Positions 1-7,773 of a stretch of 63,236 bases of DNA are shown here, piece by piece. The first letter of the stretch is position 1, and the number at the start of each line of letters is the position of its first letter. The translations under genes and the position numbers were made by a program. The notes below the pieces were generated by a model. The model made no database searches. It was not told the DNA's origin and saw only the letters and a program-made list of their open reading frames with translations. Origin of the DNA: JAHJQT01 sp964494655 (GTDB lineage: Bacteria; Patescibacteriota; Minisyncoccia; Portnoybacterales; UBA2143); the NCBI GenBank assembly GCA_964494655.1, contig CAZBRM010000001.1, positions 1 through 63,236 of the forward strand, in the 5' to 3' direction.

Positions 1-83
1 ACCAGGCACGGCCTTTCTCGCACAACCTTGCTTCGCAAGGATGTAGCTCTTTAAGGCCACGCCTGTCCATCTTTCTAAGGCAT
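1..83 (-). repeat. Partial copy of dispersed repeat A at the scaffold end
   Basis: Two blocks of this segment recur elsewhere in reverse orientation. Bases 1-11 (ACCAGGCACGG) and 63-83 (CTGTCCATCTTTCTAAGGCAT, 21 nt) match the complement of 54404-54449, where the two blocks are closer together; 63-83 also matches 42572-42592 with one mismatch. Between the blocks lies a hairpin (CCTTGC-ttcg-CAAGG) enclosed by a GGCacGGCC/GGCCacGCC stem, so the element can fold. The scaffold starting inside it suggests further copies in the genome. Confidence 0.6.
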
Positions 84-121
84 AACTTGATTTCTAAAAA
101 CACACGGTCTATTATTTATTC

Positions 122-586
122 ATGAGCAAATTCTACATTATTTGTGATAATATACGAAGCTTGGAAAATATCGGCTCTATTTTTAGAACAGCTGATGCTT
201 TGGGTGTGGATAAGATTTTTTTAGGTGGAATTTGCGGAAAACCTCCTCATCAAAAAATTTCTAAAACAGCTTTAGGAGCTGAAAATAATATTCCCTGGGA
301 ACATCATTGGCAAATTTGGCGGATTGTTGATAAATTAAAAAAAGAAAAAATAAATATAGTTGCGTTAGAACAAACAAAAAATAGCATTCTTTATACTCGA
401 TTCAGACCGAAATTTCCTTTAGCTTTAATTATTGGAAATGAAATAAAAGGCATTTCTTCAGGACTTATAAAAAAAGCTGATAAAATTATTCATTTACCAA
501 TGCAAGGAGAAAAAGAATCATTAAATGTTTCAGTCGCTTTTGGAGTAATTGGTTATTATGTTCAGAATTATAAAAAAACACTCTAA
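122..586 (+). CDS. TrmH/SpoU-family RNA 2'-O-ribose methyltransferase
   Basis: A 154-residue SPOUT methyltransferase predicted to transfer a methyl group from S-adenosylmethionine to a ribose 2'-OH in tRNA or rRNA. The three SpoU motifs are visible: NIGSIFRTADALG near residues 17-29, LIIGNEIKGISS near 101-112, and LPMQGEKESLNVSVAFGV near 125-142, which forms the knotted SAM site. The length fits the minimal single-domain TrmL/TrmH type without an RNA-binding extension. Its end overlaps the start of tgt by 29 nt, so the two are probably co-transcribed and translationally coupled. The exact target nucleotide cannot be read from the sequence. Confidence 0.9.
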   Translation: MSKFYIICDNIRSLENIGSIFRTADALGVDKIFLGGICGKPPHQKISKTALGAENNIPWEHHWQIWRIVDKLKKEKINIVALEQTKNSILYTRFRPKFPLALIIGNEIKGISSGLIKKADKIIHLPMQGEKESLNVSVAFGVIGYYVQNYKKTL

Positions 587-1691
587 ATCAAAAGCCCGTT
601 TGGGGCTGATAACAACATCTCATGGAGTAATTCATACGCCTGCTTTTTTTCCTGTGGCTACTAAAGCAACTGTTAAAACCTTAACTCCTGAAGATATTAA
701 AAAGATCGGATTTGAAGCGATTTTAAGTAATACTTATCATTTATATCTCCAGCCCGGACATAAGATTATAAAAAAACTTGGCGGTTTGCATAAATTTATG
801 AATTGGCAAGGCCCCGTAGCTACAGATAGTGGAGGATTTCAAGTTTTTAGCTTAGGATTTGGGCTTGAGCATAAAGTTGGTAAGATTATGAAATGGGGAC
901 AGTCCCCAAAAAATGGGGACTGTCCCCATAAAACTAAATTAGCAAAAGTTGACAATAATGGTGTTAATTTTACTTCTCATATTGATGGTTCTTTGCATCG
1001 TTTTACTCCTGAAAGCTCAATTAAAATACAAGAAGATTTAGGCGCTGATATTATTTTTGCTTTTGATGAATGCACTTCTCCATTAGCAGATTATGATTAC
1101 ACGAAAAAATCCATGGAAAGAACTCATCAATGGGCTGAAAGATGTTTAAGGGTAAAAAATAATAATCACCAATTATTATTTGGTATTGTTCAGGGAGGGC
1201 TTTTTAAAGATCTAAGACAGGAAAGCGCTAGATTTATTGGTTCTTTGCCTTTTGACGGATTTGGCATTGGCGGATCCTTTGGAAAAAAAGAAATGAAACA
1301 AGCGCTGAATTGGATTATACCTTATTTACCTGAAAATAAACCACGCCATTTATTGGGAATTGGCTATTTAAATGATGTCAAAGAGGCAATTAAACTTGGA
1401 ATTGACTTGTTTGACTGTGTTTATCCGACACGCTTGGCAAGACATGGCGTTTTTCTAACTAATCAGGGGGAGTTAAATATTATAAAATCAGGTTATAAAA
1501 CAGATAAAAAGCCAATAATGAAAAACTGTTCTTGTTATGTCTGCCAAAATTATACTCGGGCCTATCTCCATCATCTTTTTAAGGCAAAGGAAATTTTAGG
1601 CCATCGTCTAGCTACTTTTCATAATCTTTGGTTTATGTTTCAGTATATGGATAAAATAAGGAAGAATATTAAAGATAATGAAGAGATATAG
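558..1691 (+). CDS. tgt: tRNA-guanine transglycosylase
   Basis: Exchanges guanine 34 of GUN-anticodon tRNAs for a queuosine precursor. The TIM-barrel family signature is present: catalytic Asp in TDSGGFQVFS (about D90), nucleophile Asp in FDCVYPTRLARHG (about D286), and a zinc site C324-x-C326-xx-C329 with H355. I start it at ATG 558 rather than the in-frame TTG at 549, because the ATG gives the normal N-terminus; neither has a clear Shine-Dalgarno sequence. The gene overlaps the upstream methyltransferase. Its oddity is an in-frame palindromic insertion at 894-928 that adds about 12 residues in a surface loop between the GGF motif and the conserved GVNFTSHIDGS segment. No other queuosine gene is in the window. 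Confidence 0.95.
   Translation: MFRIIKKHSKSKARLGLITTSHGVIHTPAFFPVATKATVKTLTPEDIKKIGFEAILSNTYHLYLQPGHKIIKKLGGLHKFMNWQGPVATDSGGFQVFSLGFGLEHKVGKIMKWGQSPKNGDCPHKTKLAKVDNNGVNFTSHIDGSLHRFTPESSIKIQEDLGADIIFAFDECTSPLADYDYTKKSMERTHQWAERCLRVKNNNHQLLFGIVQGGLFKDLRQESARFIGSLPFDGFGIGGSFGKKEMKQALNWIIPYLPENKPRHLLGIGYLNDVKEAIKLGIDLFDCVYPTRLARHGVFLTNQGELNIIKSGYKTDKKPIMKNCSCYVCQNYTRAYLHHLFKAKEILGHRLATFHNLWFMFQYMDKIRKNIKDNEEI
894..928 (+). repeat. Palindromic element inserted in frame inside tgt
   Basis: TGGGGACAGTCCCCA and TGGGGACTGTCCCCA are separated by five A, making a 35-nt GC-rich double palindrome in an AT-rich gene. It is translated as roughly WGQSPKNGDCPH without breaking the tgt frame. Each half is nearly self-complementary and the halves are also complementary to each other. 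It resembles the palindromes inserted in rnhB (22886-22923) and between two hydrogenase genes (27086-27126) in design, though the sequences differ. Confidence 0.8.
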
Positions 1692-1751
1692 ATAATTGGG
1701 GATATCTTTCATTGACAGACAATTAATAAAATGTTAGTTTTCTAACAACAT

Positions 1752-1880
1752 ATGACAGATAAGATAATGATTTACAAATCAATAAAATTTGTCCTAGCTA
1801 ACATTGCGTTATTCGCTGGTTTTTATTTTGTCTTTACAAGAAAACTTTATCGGCTAGGTTTTGAAATTATTAAGAAATAA
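1752..1880 (+). CDS. Small hypothetical membrane protein (42 aa)
   Basis: An open frame of 42 codons encoding one hydrophobic segment (FVLANIALFAGFYFVF, residues 14-29) followed by a basic tail, the layout of a small single-pass membrane protein with a positively charged cytoplasmic end. A TTGACA lies at 1712-1717, but the -10 is weak and there is no clear Shine-Dalgarno sequence. A small inverted repeat (TGTTAG-tttt-CTAACA) just precedes the start. It is followed by a good terminator at 1908-1934. I do not recognise a family; it may not be expressed. Confidence 0.35.
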   Translation: MTDKIMIYKSIKFVLANIALFAGFYFVFTRKLYRLGFEIIKK

Positions 1881-1907
1881 TTAAAAGGAATAAATAAAAT
1901 AAAAGTA

Positions 1908-1934
1908 AATCTAGCCGAGTGGCTAGATTTTTTA
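1908..1934 (+). terminator. Rho-independent terminator
   Basis: AAATCTAGCC-gagt-GGCTAGATTT followed by a T-run: a perfect 10-bp stem with a tetraloop. It separates the small frame at 1752 from the gene at 1976, or it could act as an attenuator in the leader of the latter. Confidence 0.8.
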
Positions 1935-1975
1935 GTTCCTTTAAATAAATAAAAAAAGAAAGGAGGTGAATTGTA

Positions 1976-2140
1976 ATGGTGGATGTATTGGAGAAGCATC
2001 AGGGTTTTAGTGATAGGAGTTCTGTAGTTCCTGAAGAAAAATTTCAATTTCTTCAGAGAAAAACAGAAGTGATAAAAGATGAAAAAGCTGAGATCAGAGT
2101 CAGAGAACAGTTTACCAAGGAACAAATGGTCACTTACTAA
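1976..2140 (+). CDS. Small hypothetical charged protein (54 aa)
   Basis: A 54-residue protein beginning MVDVLEKHQGFSD, rich in Lys and Glu in its second half, with no membrane segment or Cys. The call rests on a very strong ribosome binding site (AGAAAGGAGGTGAATT, about 7 nt before ATG) and on clean flanking terminators at 1908-1934 and 2162-2190, which mark it as a separate small transcription unit. Family not recognised. The longer opposite-strand frame here lacks any such signal. Confidence 0.65.
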   Translation: MVDVLEKHQGFSDRSSVVPEEKFQFLQRKTEVIKDEKAEIRVREQFTKEQMVTY

Positions 2141-2161
2141 TGTTTCTTTTCTTTTTATGCC

Positions 2162-2190
2162 AAAGCGGTCTACAACATAGGCCGCTTTTT
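2162..2190. terminator. Bidirectional terminator between convergent genes
   Basis: AAAGCGG(T)C...GGCCGCTTTTT hairpin with U-rich tails on both strands. It serves the small gene ending at 2140 and the TrmB-like gene, whose stop codon overlaps its right edge. Confidence 0.75.
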
Positions 2191-2872
2191 ATTTTTCCCA
2201 AATACAAAGAAAAAAAGATTTTATCAGGTCAATAAGAATCTTATTTTCAACTAATATACCTGTTAACTTTTCATTAGGGATAATAATAATTTTTTCGTAA
2301 ATAATAATAATGCCTGGAAATAATGGAATATCATGTTTAATTGGTTTTCTTTCCAAAATTTCAATTTTTCCTAATCTTTTAGTTATTTTTTGATAAGCTG
2401 ATTGCCTGGCTTTAAGAGGCCAGATTTTTTCATTATTAATGAAGACATAAATTTTTTTGCTTTGAGTTGTTAAAAAATCTTCAAATAAACTTTCAATTTC
2501 AGCTTTACCTTTATATGTCTTTATTTCACTTTTATCTCCTAAAAAATATTTACTTTTTAAAGCAGAGATAATTCTAAGAAATTCTCTTTCTTTTTCTTCA
2601 ATTTCTTTTTTTTCTATTCTCAAGATGCCTAAAAGCTTATCAGGGGATTCTGCAATAAAATATCTTTTATTCTTATCTTTTGACTCAGAAATAAGCCCTT
2701 TTTGCTTAAGGGATTTTACTATTTCATATGTAGTTGGCCTGCTGATCTTGGCTTTTTGAGCTATTTTTTGAATTGATGTATAACCAAGTTCCAAAGCGGT
2801 TAAATAGACTAAAGATTGCTTTTCAGTCAGACCTAACTTTCTTAATTCTAGGGGAAGTATTTCTAATTCCAT
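2189..2872 (-). CDS. TrmB-family transcriptional regulator
   Basis: A 227-residue protein with an N-terminal winged helix of the TrmB type. LGLTEKQSLVYLTALELGYTS (residues 13-33) leads into IQKIAQKAKISRPTTYEIVKSLKQKGLI, a typical HTH with recognition helix SRPTTYEIV. A Glu/Lys coiled segment (about 85-105) follows, which in this family mediates dimerisation, and then a C-terminal ligand or phospholipase-D-like regulatory domain. The family usually controls sugar or central-metabolism genes. The target here is unknown; the nearest candidates are the small genes at 1976 and 3078. A consensus promoter sits 8 nt before its start codon, so it is probably leaderless. Confidence 0.85.
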   Translation of the reverse strand: MELEILPLELRKLGLTEKQSLVYLTALELGYTSIQKIAQKAKISRPTTYEIVKSLKQKGLISESKDKNKRYFIAESPDKLLGILRIEKKEIEEKEREFLRIISALKSKYFLGDKSEIKTYKGKAEIESLFEDFLTTQSKKIYVFINNEKIWPLKARQSAYQKITKRLGKIEILERKPIKHDIPLFPGIIIIYEKIIIIPNEKLTGILVENKILIDLIKSFFLCIWEK

Positions 2873-2880
2873 ATGTTTTT

Positions 2881-2909
2881 ATTATAAATTGTTTTTAAAG
2901 ATAAGTCAA
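2881..2909 (-). promoter_or_regulatory. Sigma-70-type promoter of the TrmB-like gene
   Basis: Read on the minus strand: TTGACT, 17-nt spacer, TATAAT, then 8 nt to the ATG. This spacing predicts a transcript with almost no 5' leader. Confidence 0.75.
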
Positions 2910-2951
2910 TTTGAATTAAATTGTCAGCTATCGTTTTACAAACATTAACTA

Positions 2952-2989
2952 AAAATACTGCTTAAATAGAGCGGTATTTTAATTTTTTA
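2952..2989 (+). terminator. Terminator-like hairpin without an upstream gene
   Basis: AAAATACTGCT and AGCGGTATTTT pair around a 7-nt loop and are followed by AATTTTTT. No plus-strand gene ends before it, so it may end a short untranslated transcript, or end read-through before the 3020 promoter. Confidence 0.55.
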
Positions 2990-3019
2990 CGTCTGTGGAT
3001 AAGTTTTGTCGGAAAATAC

Positions 3020-3049
3020 TTGACAAAAGGTTGATAAAACATATATAAT
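3020..3049 (+). promoter_or_regulatory. Consensus promoter upstream of small genes
   Basis: TTGACA (3020-3025), 18-nt spacer, TATAAT (3044-3049). It drives the 34-codon frame at 3078 and probably the two paralogous genes that follow. Confidence 0.75.
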
Positions 3050-3077
3050 AATAGAAAATTAGCCGGTGTTAAAAAAT

Positions 3078-3182
3078 ATGGCTAACAAAATTTCTCTTCT
3101 TATTATTACAATAGCAACGCCAGTAATATTAACTTTATTTATTTGGCTTTTAGGGAAATACTACAAAAATAAAAGAAAGTAG
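3078..3182 (+). CDS. Tiny predicted membrane protein (34 aa)
   Basis: 34 codons starting 28 nt after a consensus -10 box. Almost the whole peptide is one transmembrane helix (LLIITIATPVILTLFIWLLG) with a basic tail, like many bacterial small single-pass proteins. There is no strong Shine-Dalgarno sequence. The promoter position is the best support; the function is unknown. Confidence 0.45.
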   Translation: MANKISLLIITIATPVILTLFIWLLGKYYKNKRK

Positions 3183-3228
3183 GGTTATTAATTTATTCTA
3201 TTCTCTCAAATTTTTAAATTTCAATTTT

Positions 3229-3522
3229 ATGAATAAAACTAAACCAAAATCAAAATATAAATTCAAGAAAAATAAAAGTATTTTGATGGTTATTTGGCAA
3301 GATGCTGCTTACTCAGATAGGGCTAATTTGCCTAGGAAAATGCCACCAATGCAAATAACTTTTGGGCTTTTTTTAGGCGAAACAAAAGAGGCGATAAATA
3401 TTGGCATGAATTGTCATTTGGATTTTGTTAATAAAAAAATTATTAATGAGAATATAGATGCATTTTTAATTCCTAAAAAAGTAATTAAAGAAATTAAAAA
3501 TATTGGAAATTTCAATGATTAA
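3229..3522 (+). CDS. Hypothetical protein, first of a tandem paralogous pair
   Basis: A 97-residue basic, soluble protein. It shares an outline with the next gene: a Lys-rich start, a strand with (I/V)xVxW(Q/K)DA (residues about 19-27), a variable middle, and FLIPK(K/G) near the C-terminus. This points to a tandem duplication of a small, probably beta-rich domain. It overlaps the second copy by 8 nt (ATG inside the end of this gene), so the pair is translationally coupled. Family not recognised. Confidence 0.65.
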   Translation: MNKTKPKSKYKFKKNKSILMVIWQDAAYSDRANLPRKMPPMQITFGLFLGETKEAINIGMNCHLDFVNKKIINENIDAFLIPKKVIKEIKNIGNFND

Positions 3523-3796
3523 AAAAGAAAGAAATAAAACTGTTATTGTATTGTGGAAAGATGCGGTGTTTTATCGTTTTTATAAGGGAGAAAAAACATT
3601 ATTAACGCTTACTAAATGCGAAGGAAAATTTGTTAAAGAAAATAAAGATTTTGTTATTTTAAGAAATTGCAAGCAATCTGTTTTTGATGAGAAAAAAAAG
3701 AAATTTATATTCAAAAGAAAAGCTAATTTTTTCTTAATACCTAAAGGAATGATTGTTAAACAAACTAACTTGGTAAATCAAACAAAGAGGGTTTAA
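3515..3796 (+). CDS. Hypothetical protein, second of a tandem paralogous pair
   Basis: 93 residues from ATG 3515 (an in-frame TTG at 3503 would add four residues). VIVLWKDAVFY and ANFFLIPKGMI align with the corresponding stretches of the preceding gene, while the middle has diverged to a Lys-rich segment. No catalytic motif or membrane segment is visible. The overlap with the stop of the first copy suggests coupled expression and possibly a hetero-oligomer. Confidence 0.6.
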   Translation: MIKKERNKTVIVLWKDAVFYRFYKGEKTLLTLTKCEGKFVKENKDFVILRNCKQSVFDEKKKKFIFKRKANFFLIPKGMIVKQTNLVNQTKRV

Positions 3797-3878
3797 AAAA
3801 ATCTTTTTTGTTTGGCTTATCAACAAAGAGCCATCAGGTTCTTTAAAAATATAAACACTAAAATGAGGAGGAAGAAAG

Positions 3879-4043
3879 ATGATGAATATAGTCAGAATTA
3901 TTCCGACATGGAAGGAAGTCCTTGATGCGTTTTTCGTGGAAAAGGATTTTGGCAAAGGTTGCGCCAGGTTGGTTATGAAATGTTTGGCGTGTTTCGCGTA
4001 CTGTATTGTTTGGGTCTTAGGCCCGAGAAAGATATTAAAGTAG
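3879..4043 (+). CDS. Small Cys-containing hypothetical protein (54 aa)
   Basis: A 54-residue protein following GAGGAGGAAGAAAG, a strong ribosome binding site. Its second half is hydrophobic and Cys-rich (CLACFAYCIVWVLG) and may be membrane-associated. It is first of three closely spaced genes with strong Shine-Dalgarno sequences (next starts at 4057 and 4227). Their base composition is less AT-rich than their neighbours, which hints at a separately acquired operon. Family not recognised. Confidence 0.6.
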   Translation: MMNIVRIIPTWKEVLDAFFVEKDFGKGCARLVMKCLACFAYCIVWVLGPRKILK

Positions 4044-4056
4044 AGGAGGTAATAAC

Positions 4057-4209
4057 ATGAAAAGGAAAATCAATCGGGTTTGGCTCTGGTCAGTTTCTTT
4101 TGTTGTGATTCTTAGTACAGGACTATGCTATGTTTATTATTGGTATCAAAACTTGCCATATGCAATAGGTAAAGCTTTGGCTCAAAATTTCCCTAACTTT
4201 TTCAATTAA
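4057..4209 (+). CDS. Small single-pass membrane protein (50 aa)
   Basis: 50 residues after AGAGGAGGTAATAAC. The basic start MKRKINR is followed by one hydrophobic helix (VWLWSVSFVVILSTGLCYVY), giving an N-in signal-anchor topology and a short outer tail. It lies 13 nt after the preceding small gene and 17 nt before the Rossmann protein, so it is probably in the same operon. Function unknown. Confidence 0.6.
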   Translation: MKRKINRVWLWSVSFVVILSTGLCYVYYWYQNLPYAIGKALAQNFPNFFN

Positions 4210-4226
4210 TTAAAAGGAGGAGAGTT

Positions 4227-5288
4227 ATGGTCTTCATCGGCGTTGATTTGAGTGTTCCGGAGGAAAAGAAAAAGACCGCATCTCCTCTAAAGAAGATTTC
4301 CAAATTTCTCCTTTCTTTTTCAAGGAAGGCTGGATTTCTAACGGTGAGTCTTTTTCTCAGGTGGCCTATTTGGTTATCGTTATGGCTACTTAAAATTGTT
4401 GGATTGAAATTCTTTAGCTATCTGTTTTTGGTTTATCCAGGAACAGATGCAGATCTGGATGGATACTGTCCAAGATGGTTGGCAAAATCGTGGATTTTTT
4501 CGAAAAAACCGACTGTTGGAGGAATCATTTCTAAAGGATCTGGTGGCAGAGGGTTAACTCTTGTTGTTCCTAATACGGTTCAAGAATTCCATAAAAACCG
4601 TGATGTTTGCGAAAAAACAATGAAACGGCTTGAATGGATTAAGAATCTAGCAGGAGCAAAATCAATAGCTATTGCTGGACAGGTTCCAGGTATGTTAGTC
4701 CGTCATGGCATTGATATTGATCAGCCATTTGTTAGAGGAAATAAAGGCACTGTTTTCTGTATTGTAGAAACAATTGAAAGAGTGATGCGGAAAAAAAGCC
4801 TTATAACTGGAAAATTTCAGATAGCCCTTTTAGGCGTAGGTTATGTCGGTAGGGTCCTAATGAATTACCTTGAGACAAAAGGCCATCAAGTAATCGGCAT
4901 TGATATTAGCATCAATAGACAAGGAGTTAAGTTGCAATCAGAAGCTCCAGAAGTTCTTCGCCATGCTGATATGATTGTTGTTTTGACTCCAAAGGGATCT
5001 GATTTTATGCCATATTCTCCTTTTATCAAAAGAGGATCGGTGGTTATTGATGATACGCATCCCAAAATTCGTCAGCGACTTAAAGGAGTAGAATTTTATA
5101 AAGTCGCAGTAGGAATGGATGGAGTTAATTTCTATCCTCGCTTACCTGGCTATCGGTCCGATTGGATTCCTGGCTGCGCTGTTGAGGCAATTGTTTCTGC
5201 GGCCACAACTAGCTTTAACGGACATCCGCAGAGAATCTTCAATCAGAAAGCAAGAGACCTTGGTTTCTTTGCTCATTTAGTTTCATAA
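4227..5288 (+). CDS. Membrane-associated Rossmann-fold NAD(P)-binding protein
   Basis: 353 residues after a strong AAAAGGAGGAGAG site. Residues about 25-75 are amphipathic to hydrophobic (SLFLRWPIWLSLWLLKIVGL...FFSYLFLVYPG) and suggest membrane association. A dinucleotide-binding fold begins with the GxGxxG loop in IALLGVGYVGRVLMNYL and an acidic residue at the end of the second strand (VIGIDI), which favours NAD. The C-terminal part keeps a Cys-containing motif (WIPGCAVEAIVSAA). The fold resembles shikimate/amino-acid-dehydrogenase-like and acyl-ACP-reductase-like proteins, but I cannot name the substrate. A terminator follows at 5290. Confidence 0.6.
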   Translation: MVFIGVDLSVPEEKKKTASPLKKISKFLLSFSRKAGFLTVSLFLRWPIWLSLWLLKIVGLKFFSYLFLVYPGTDADLDGYCPRWLAKSWIFSKKPTVGGIISKGSGGRGLTLVVPNTVQEFHKNRDVCEKTMKRLEWIKNLAGAKSIAIAGQVPGMLVRHGIDIDQPFVRGNKGTVFCIVETIERVMRKKSLITGKFQIALLGVGYVGRVLMNYLETKGHQVIGIDISINRQGVKLQSEAPEVLRHADMIVVLTPKGSDFMPYSPFIKRGSVVIDDTHPKIRQRLKGVEFYKVAVGMDGVNFYPRLPGYRSDWIPGCAVEAIVSAATTSFNGHPQRIFNQKARDLGFFAHLVS

Positions 5289-5289
5289 T

Positions 5290-5350
5290 GGGGTTTTTGT
5301 TTAGTTTGGATAAAATCAAAGCCAACTAAACAAAAGCCCTTTTTAATTTT
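5290..5350 (+). terminator. Strong terminator
   Basis: GGGGTTTTTGTTTAGTTTGG pairs with CCAACTAAACAAAAGCCC (about 18 bp, two mismatches) and is followed by TTTTTAATTTTTC. It ends the 3879-5288 operon. Confidence 0.85.
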
Positions 5351-5363
5351 TCAAAAAATTTGT

Positions 5364-5369
5364 TATAAT
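5364..5369 (+). promoter_or_regulatory. -10 box of the histidine kinase gene
   Basis: TATAAT ends 7 nt before the ATG at 5377 and there is no Shine-Dalgarno sequence, so the mRNA is predicted to be leaderless. The -35 region is weak. Confidence 0.6.
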
Positions 5370-5376
5370 TATATTA

Positions 5377-7575
5377 ATGGATATAAAGAATATAATTGTT
5401 GCTATTGCTTTTTTATTTAACCTTTTTTTAGGGTTACTTATTTATTTTAAAGGAAGAAAGAATAAAGCTAGTATTGCTTATGTTTTCGTAACTTGGTCAG
5501 TTGCTTTTTGGGCCATATCAATGATTTTTTATCGCGCAACGGGTTCTGAAAATAGTATTTTTTGGTGTAAAATACTTTATCTTTCTGCTACTTTAATACC
5601 TTATACTTTTTTACGTTTTTCTTATCTTTTTCCATATGGTAAATTTAATATTTCTCGGACAAAAAGAATTTTATTAGTTCTTCCAGTTATTTTTGTTGTT
5701 GTTTTAGTTATTTTTTCTTTTGTTATTAAAGATGTGTCTGTTCATTCAGGAGAAGAAAAAGAAATTATTTTTGGATCTCTTTATTTTCTTTATATCATCT
5801 ATTTTTCAATATATTTTATCTGGCCACTTTGGAATTTGTTTGTTAAATATAAAAAGGCAGTTGGCATTTTAAGAATGCAACTTAGATATATGCTGATTGG
5901 TCCTTTGATTGCTATTGTTTTTGGAACTTTATTTAATTTGACTTTGCCAACATTAGGCTATTTTAAATTAAATTGGGCAGGTCAAGTTAGCACTTTAGTA
6001 ATGGTATTTTCTGTAGCCTACGCTATTCTTAAATACCGCTTGATGGATATACGGTTGGCAATGAAGAGAAGCACGATTTTTTCTTTGATTGTTATTGCTA
6101 TTACTGCGACTTCTACAATGTCTGCCTTTTTAGTGAGTTTAGTTATTTTTGGCGGTGTTTATACTTTAAAGACGCAAATTATTACTGGTTTGATTGTTGC
6201 CTTATTAGTAGCTATTGGTTTTAGGCCCTTATATGAATGGCTCAAGAAAACAACTGATACTTTTTTGTTTAAAGGAGAATATTTGCCGCAGGAATTAATG
6301 GCTGATATTACGGATATTGTCTCTCGGACTTTAGATTTAGATGTAGTTATTAATACTTTAAAAAATAAGATTATTAATGCATTGAGAGTAAAAAAAATAG
6401 AAATAGTTATTTTAAAAGAAAATTCGTTTTCAATTGTTGGGGATTTTTCAATAACTTCTAAAAAAAGAAAAGCATTGGAAAAAATAGCTGATTATTTTAA
6501 AAATCAAAGAGATGTTTTGGTTTTGGAAGAAATGAAAAGAAAACATGCAGAAAATGTTGATTTAAATGAAAATCTGTCTTTAATTGATGACTTAGAGAAA
6601 CTTAATACAGCCTTAGTAATCCCTTTATTAGTAAAAAAGAAATTAGTCGGAATTTTTCTTTTAGATAATAAGAGGTCGGGTGATATGTTTACTAATGAGG
6701 ATATTAAGACGCTGGAAACAATTGCAGGTCAAGCTGGCATTGCTATTGAAAATGCTCGTCTTTATGAAGAAATGAAAGATTTTTCCAAGACGCTTCAAAA
6801 AGAAGTTGAACGTCAGACAAAAACATTAAAAGACGCTAATATTCGGCTAAAACAATTGGATGTGGCTAAATCAGAATTCATTTCTCTAGCGTCTCATCAA
6901 CTGAGAACTCCTTTAACTATTATTAAGGGATATATATCTATGATTTTGGAAGGGACTTGGGGGAAAGTTGAAAGCGGACAAAAAGAGCAGTTGGAAAAAG
7001 TTTATTTTAGCAATGAACGGCTTATTAAATTAGTAGAGGATTTATTAACTGTTTCCAGAATTGAATCAGGTCGTTTAGAATTTGATTTGGAAATGGTTTC
7101 TCTTGAAAATATGATAGATGGCGTTATTAAGGAATTCAGCCAGATTGCGAAAAATAAAGAATTGTATTTGAAATTTATTAAGCCCCAAAAGACCTTGCCT
7201 AAGATAAAAATAGATTCTTTAAAAATAAGGCAGGTCGTTCAGAATTTAATTGATAATGCTTTGCATTATACTAAAAAAGGCGGTATTACAATTAACCTGA
7301 AATTAAAAAAAGATAAAATAATTTTTAGTATTAAAGATACAGGCATAGGTGTTTCTAATGAGGAAAAGGTTGTTCTTTTTGAGAAGTTTTCAAGAGGCAA
7401 GGATGTTGGCAAGATAAATACTGAAGGGACTGGTTTGGGATTGTATCTAAGCGTTAAAATGATTAAAGCGCATCAAGGCAGAATTTGGGTTGAGTCAGAA
7501 GGCAAAAACAAAGGCAGTACCTTTTATTTTGAATTACCGATGGGGCCAGCGGGGCGGGCAAGAGAGAAGAAATAG
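5377..7575 (+). CDS. Membrane sensor histidine kinase with GAF domain
   Basis: 732 residues. The N-terminal 290 hold about eight hydrophobic helices, resembling the 7TM sensor module of this kinase type. LKYRLMDIRLAMKRSTIF links into more helices, a GAF domain (about 305-455) and a coiled coil (about 460-495). A HisKA dimerisation domain has phospho-acceptor H507 in SLASHQLRTPLTIIKGY. The ATPase domain shows N box NLIDNALHY, G1 DTGIGV and G2 GTGLGLYL. The kinase appears complete. No response regulator lies next to it, so its partner is encoded elsewhere. Its 3' end recurs as truncated copies at 13689-14204 and 17509-17616. A short terminator follows at 7607. Confidence 0.93.
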   Translation: MDIKNIIVAIAFLFNLFLGLLIYFKGRKNKASIAYVFVTWSVAFWAISMIFYRATGSENSIFWCKILYLSATLIPYTFLRFSYLFPYGKFNISRTKRILLVLPVIFVVVLVIFSFVIKDVSVHSGEEKEIIFGSLYFLYIIYFSIYFIWPLWNLFVKYKKAVGILRMQLRYMLIGPLIAIVFGTLFNLTLPTLGYFKLNWAGQVSTLVMVFSVAYAILKYRLMDIRLAMKRSTIFSLIVIAITATSTMSAFLVSLVIFGGVYTLKTQIITGLIVALLVAIGFRPLYEWLKKTTDTFLFKGEYLPQELMADITDIVSRTLDLDVVINTLKNKIINALRVKKIEIVILKENSFSIVGDFSITSKKRKALEKIADYFKNQRDVLVLEEMKRKHAENVDLNENLSLIDDLEKLNTALVIPLLVKKKLVGIFLLDNKRSGDMFTNEDIKTLETIAGQAGIAIENARLYEEMKDFSKTLQKEVERQTKTLKDANIRLKQLDVAKSEFISLASHQLRTPLTIIKGYISMILEGTWGKVESGQKEQLEKVYFSNERLIKLVEDLLTVSRIESGRLEFDLEMVSLENMIDGVIKEFSQIAKNKELYLKFIKPQKTLPKIKIDSLKIRQVVQNLIDNALHYTKKGGITINLKLKKDKIIFSIKDTGIGVSNEEKVVLFEKFSRGKDVGKINTEGTGLGLYLSVKMIKAHQGRIWVESEGKNKGSTFYFELPMGPAGRAREKK

Positions 7576-7606
7576 GATATTAAATTTAATCAGAATAATA
7601 AGAACT

Positions 7607-7631
7607 AATCCATTATGTGGATTTTTTGTTT
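7607..7631 (+). terminator. Terminator after the histidine kinase
   Basis: AATCCA-ttatg-TGGATT followed by TTTTG. The stem is only 6 bp but the T-run is good. The rest of the 7576-7773 gap shows no further gene. Confidence 0.6.
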
Positions 7632-7773
7632 TCCGATTATTTAAAAAAAACAACTCCAATTTTATTTGATAAAGTTAGGATTTCGTAGTAATCTAAACGG
7701 TAATAATAAATAAAGCTAAACCCAAAAACAAAGGACTACTTTATCTATTATTAATAAAGTTTTAGAAAATTTT

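Noticed and set aside
1847..2125. 92-codon minus-strand frame
   Set aside because: It is antisense to the 54-aa gene with a strong Shine-Dalgarno sequence and has no start signal; it reads as the shadow of AT-rich DNA.
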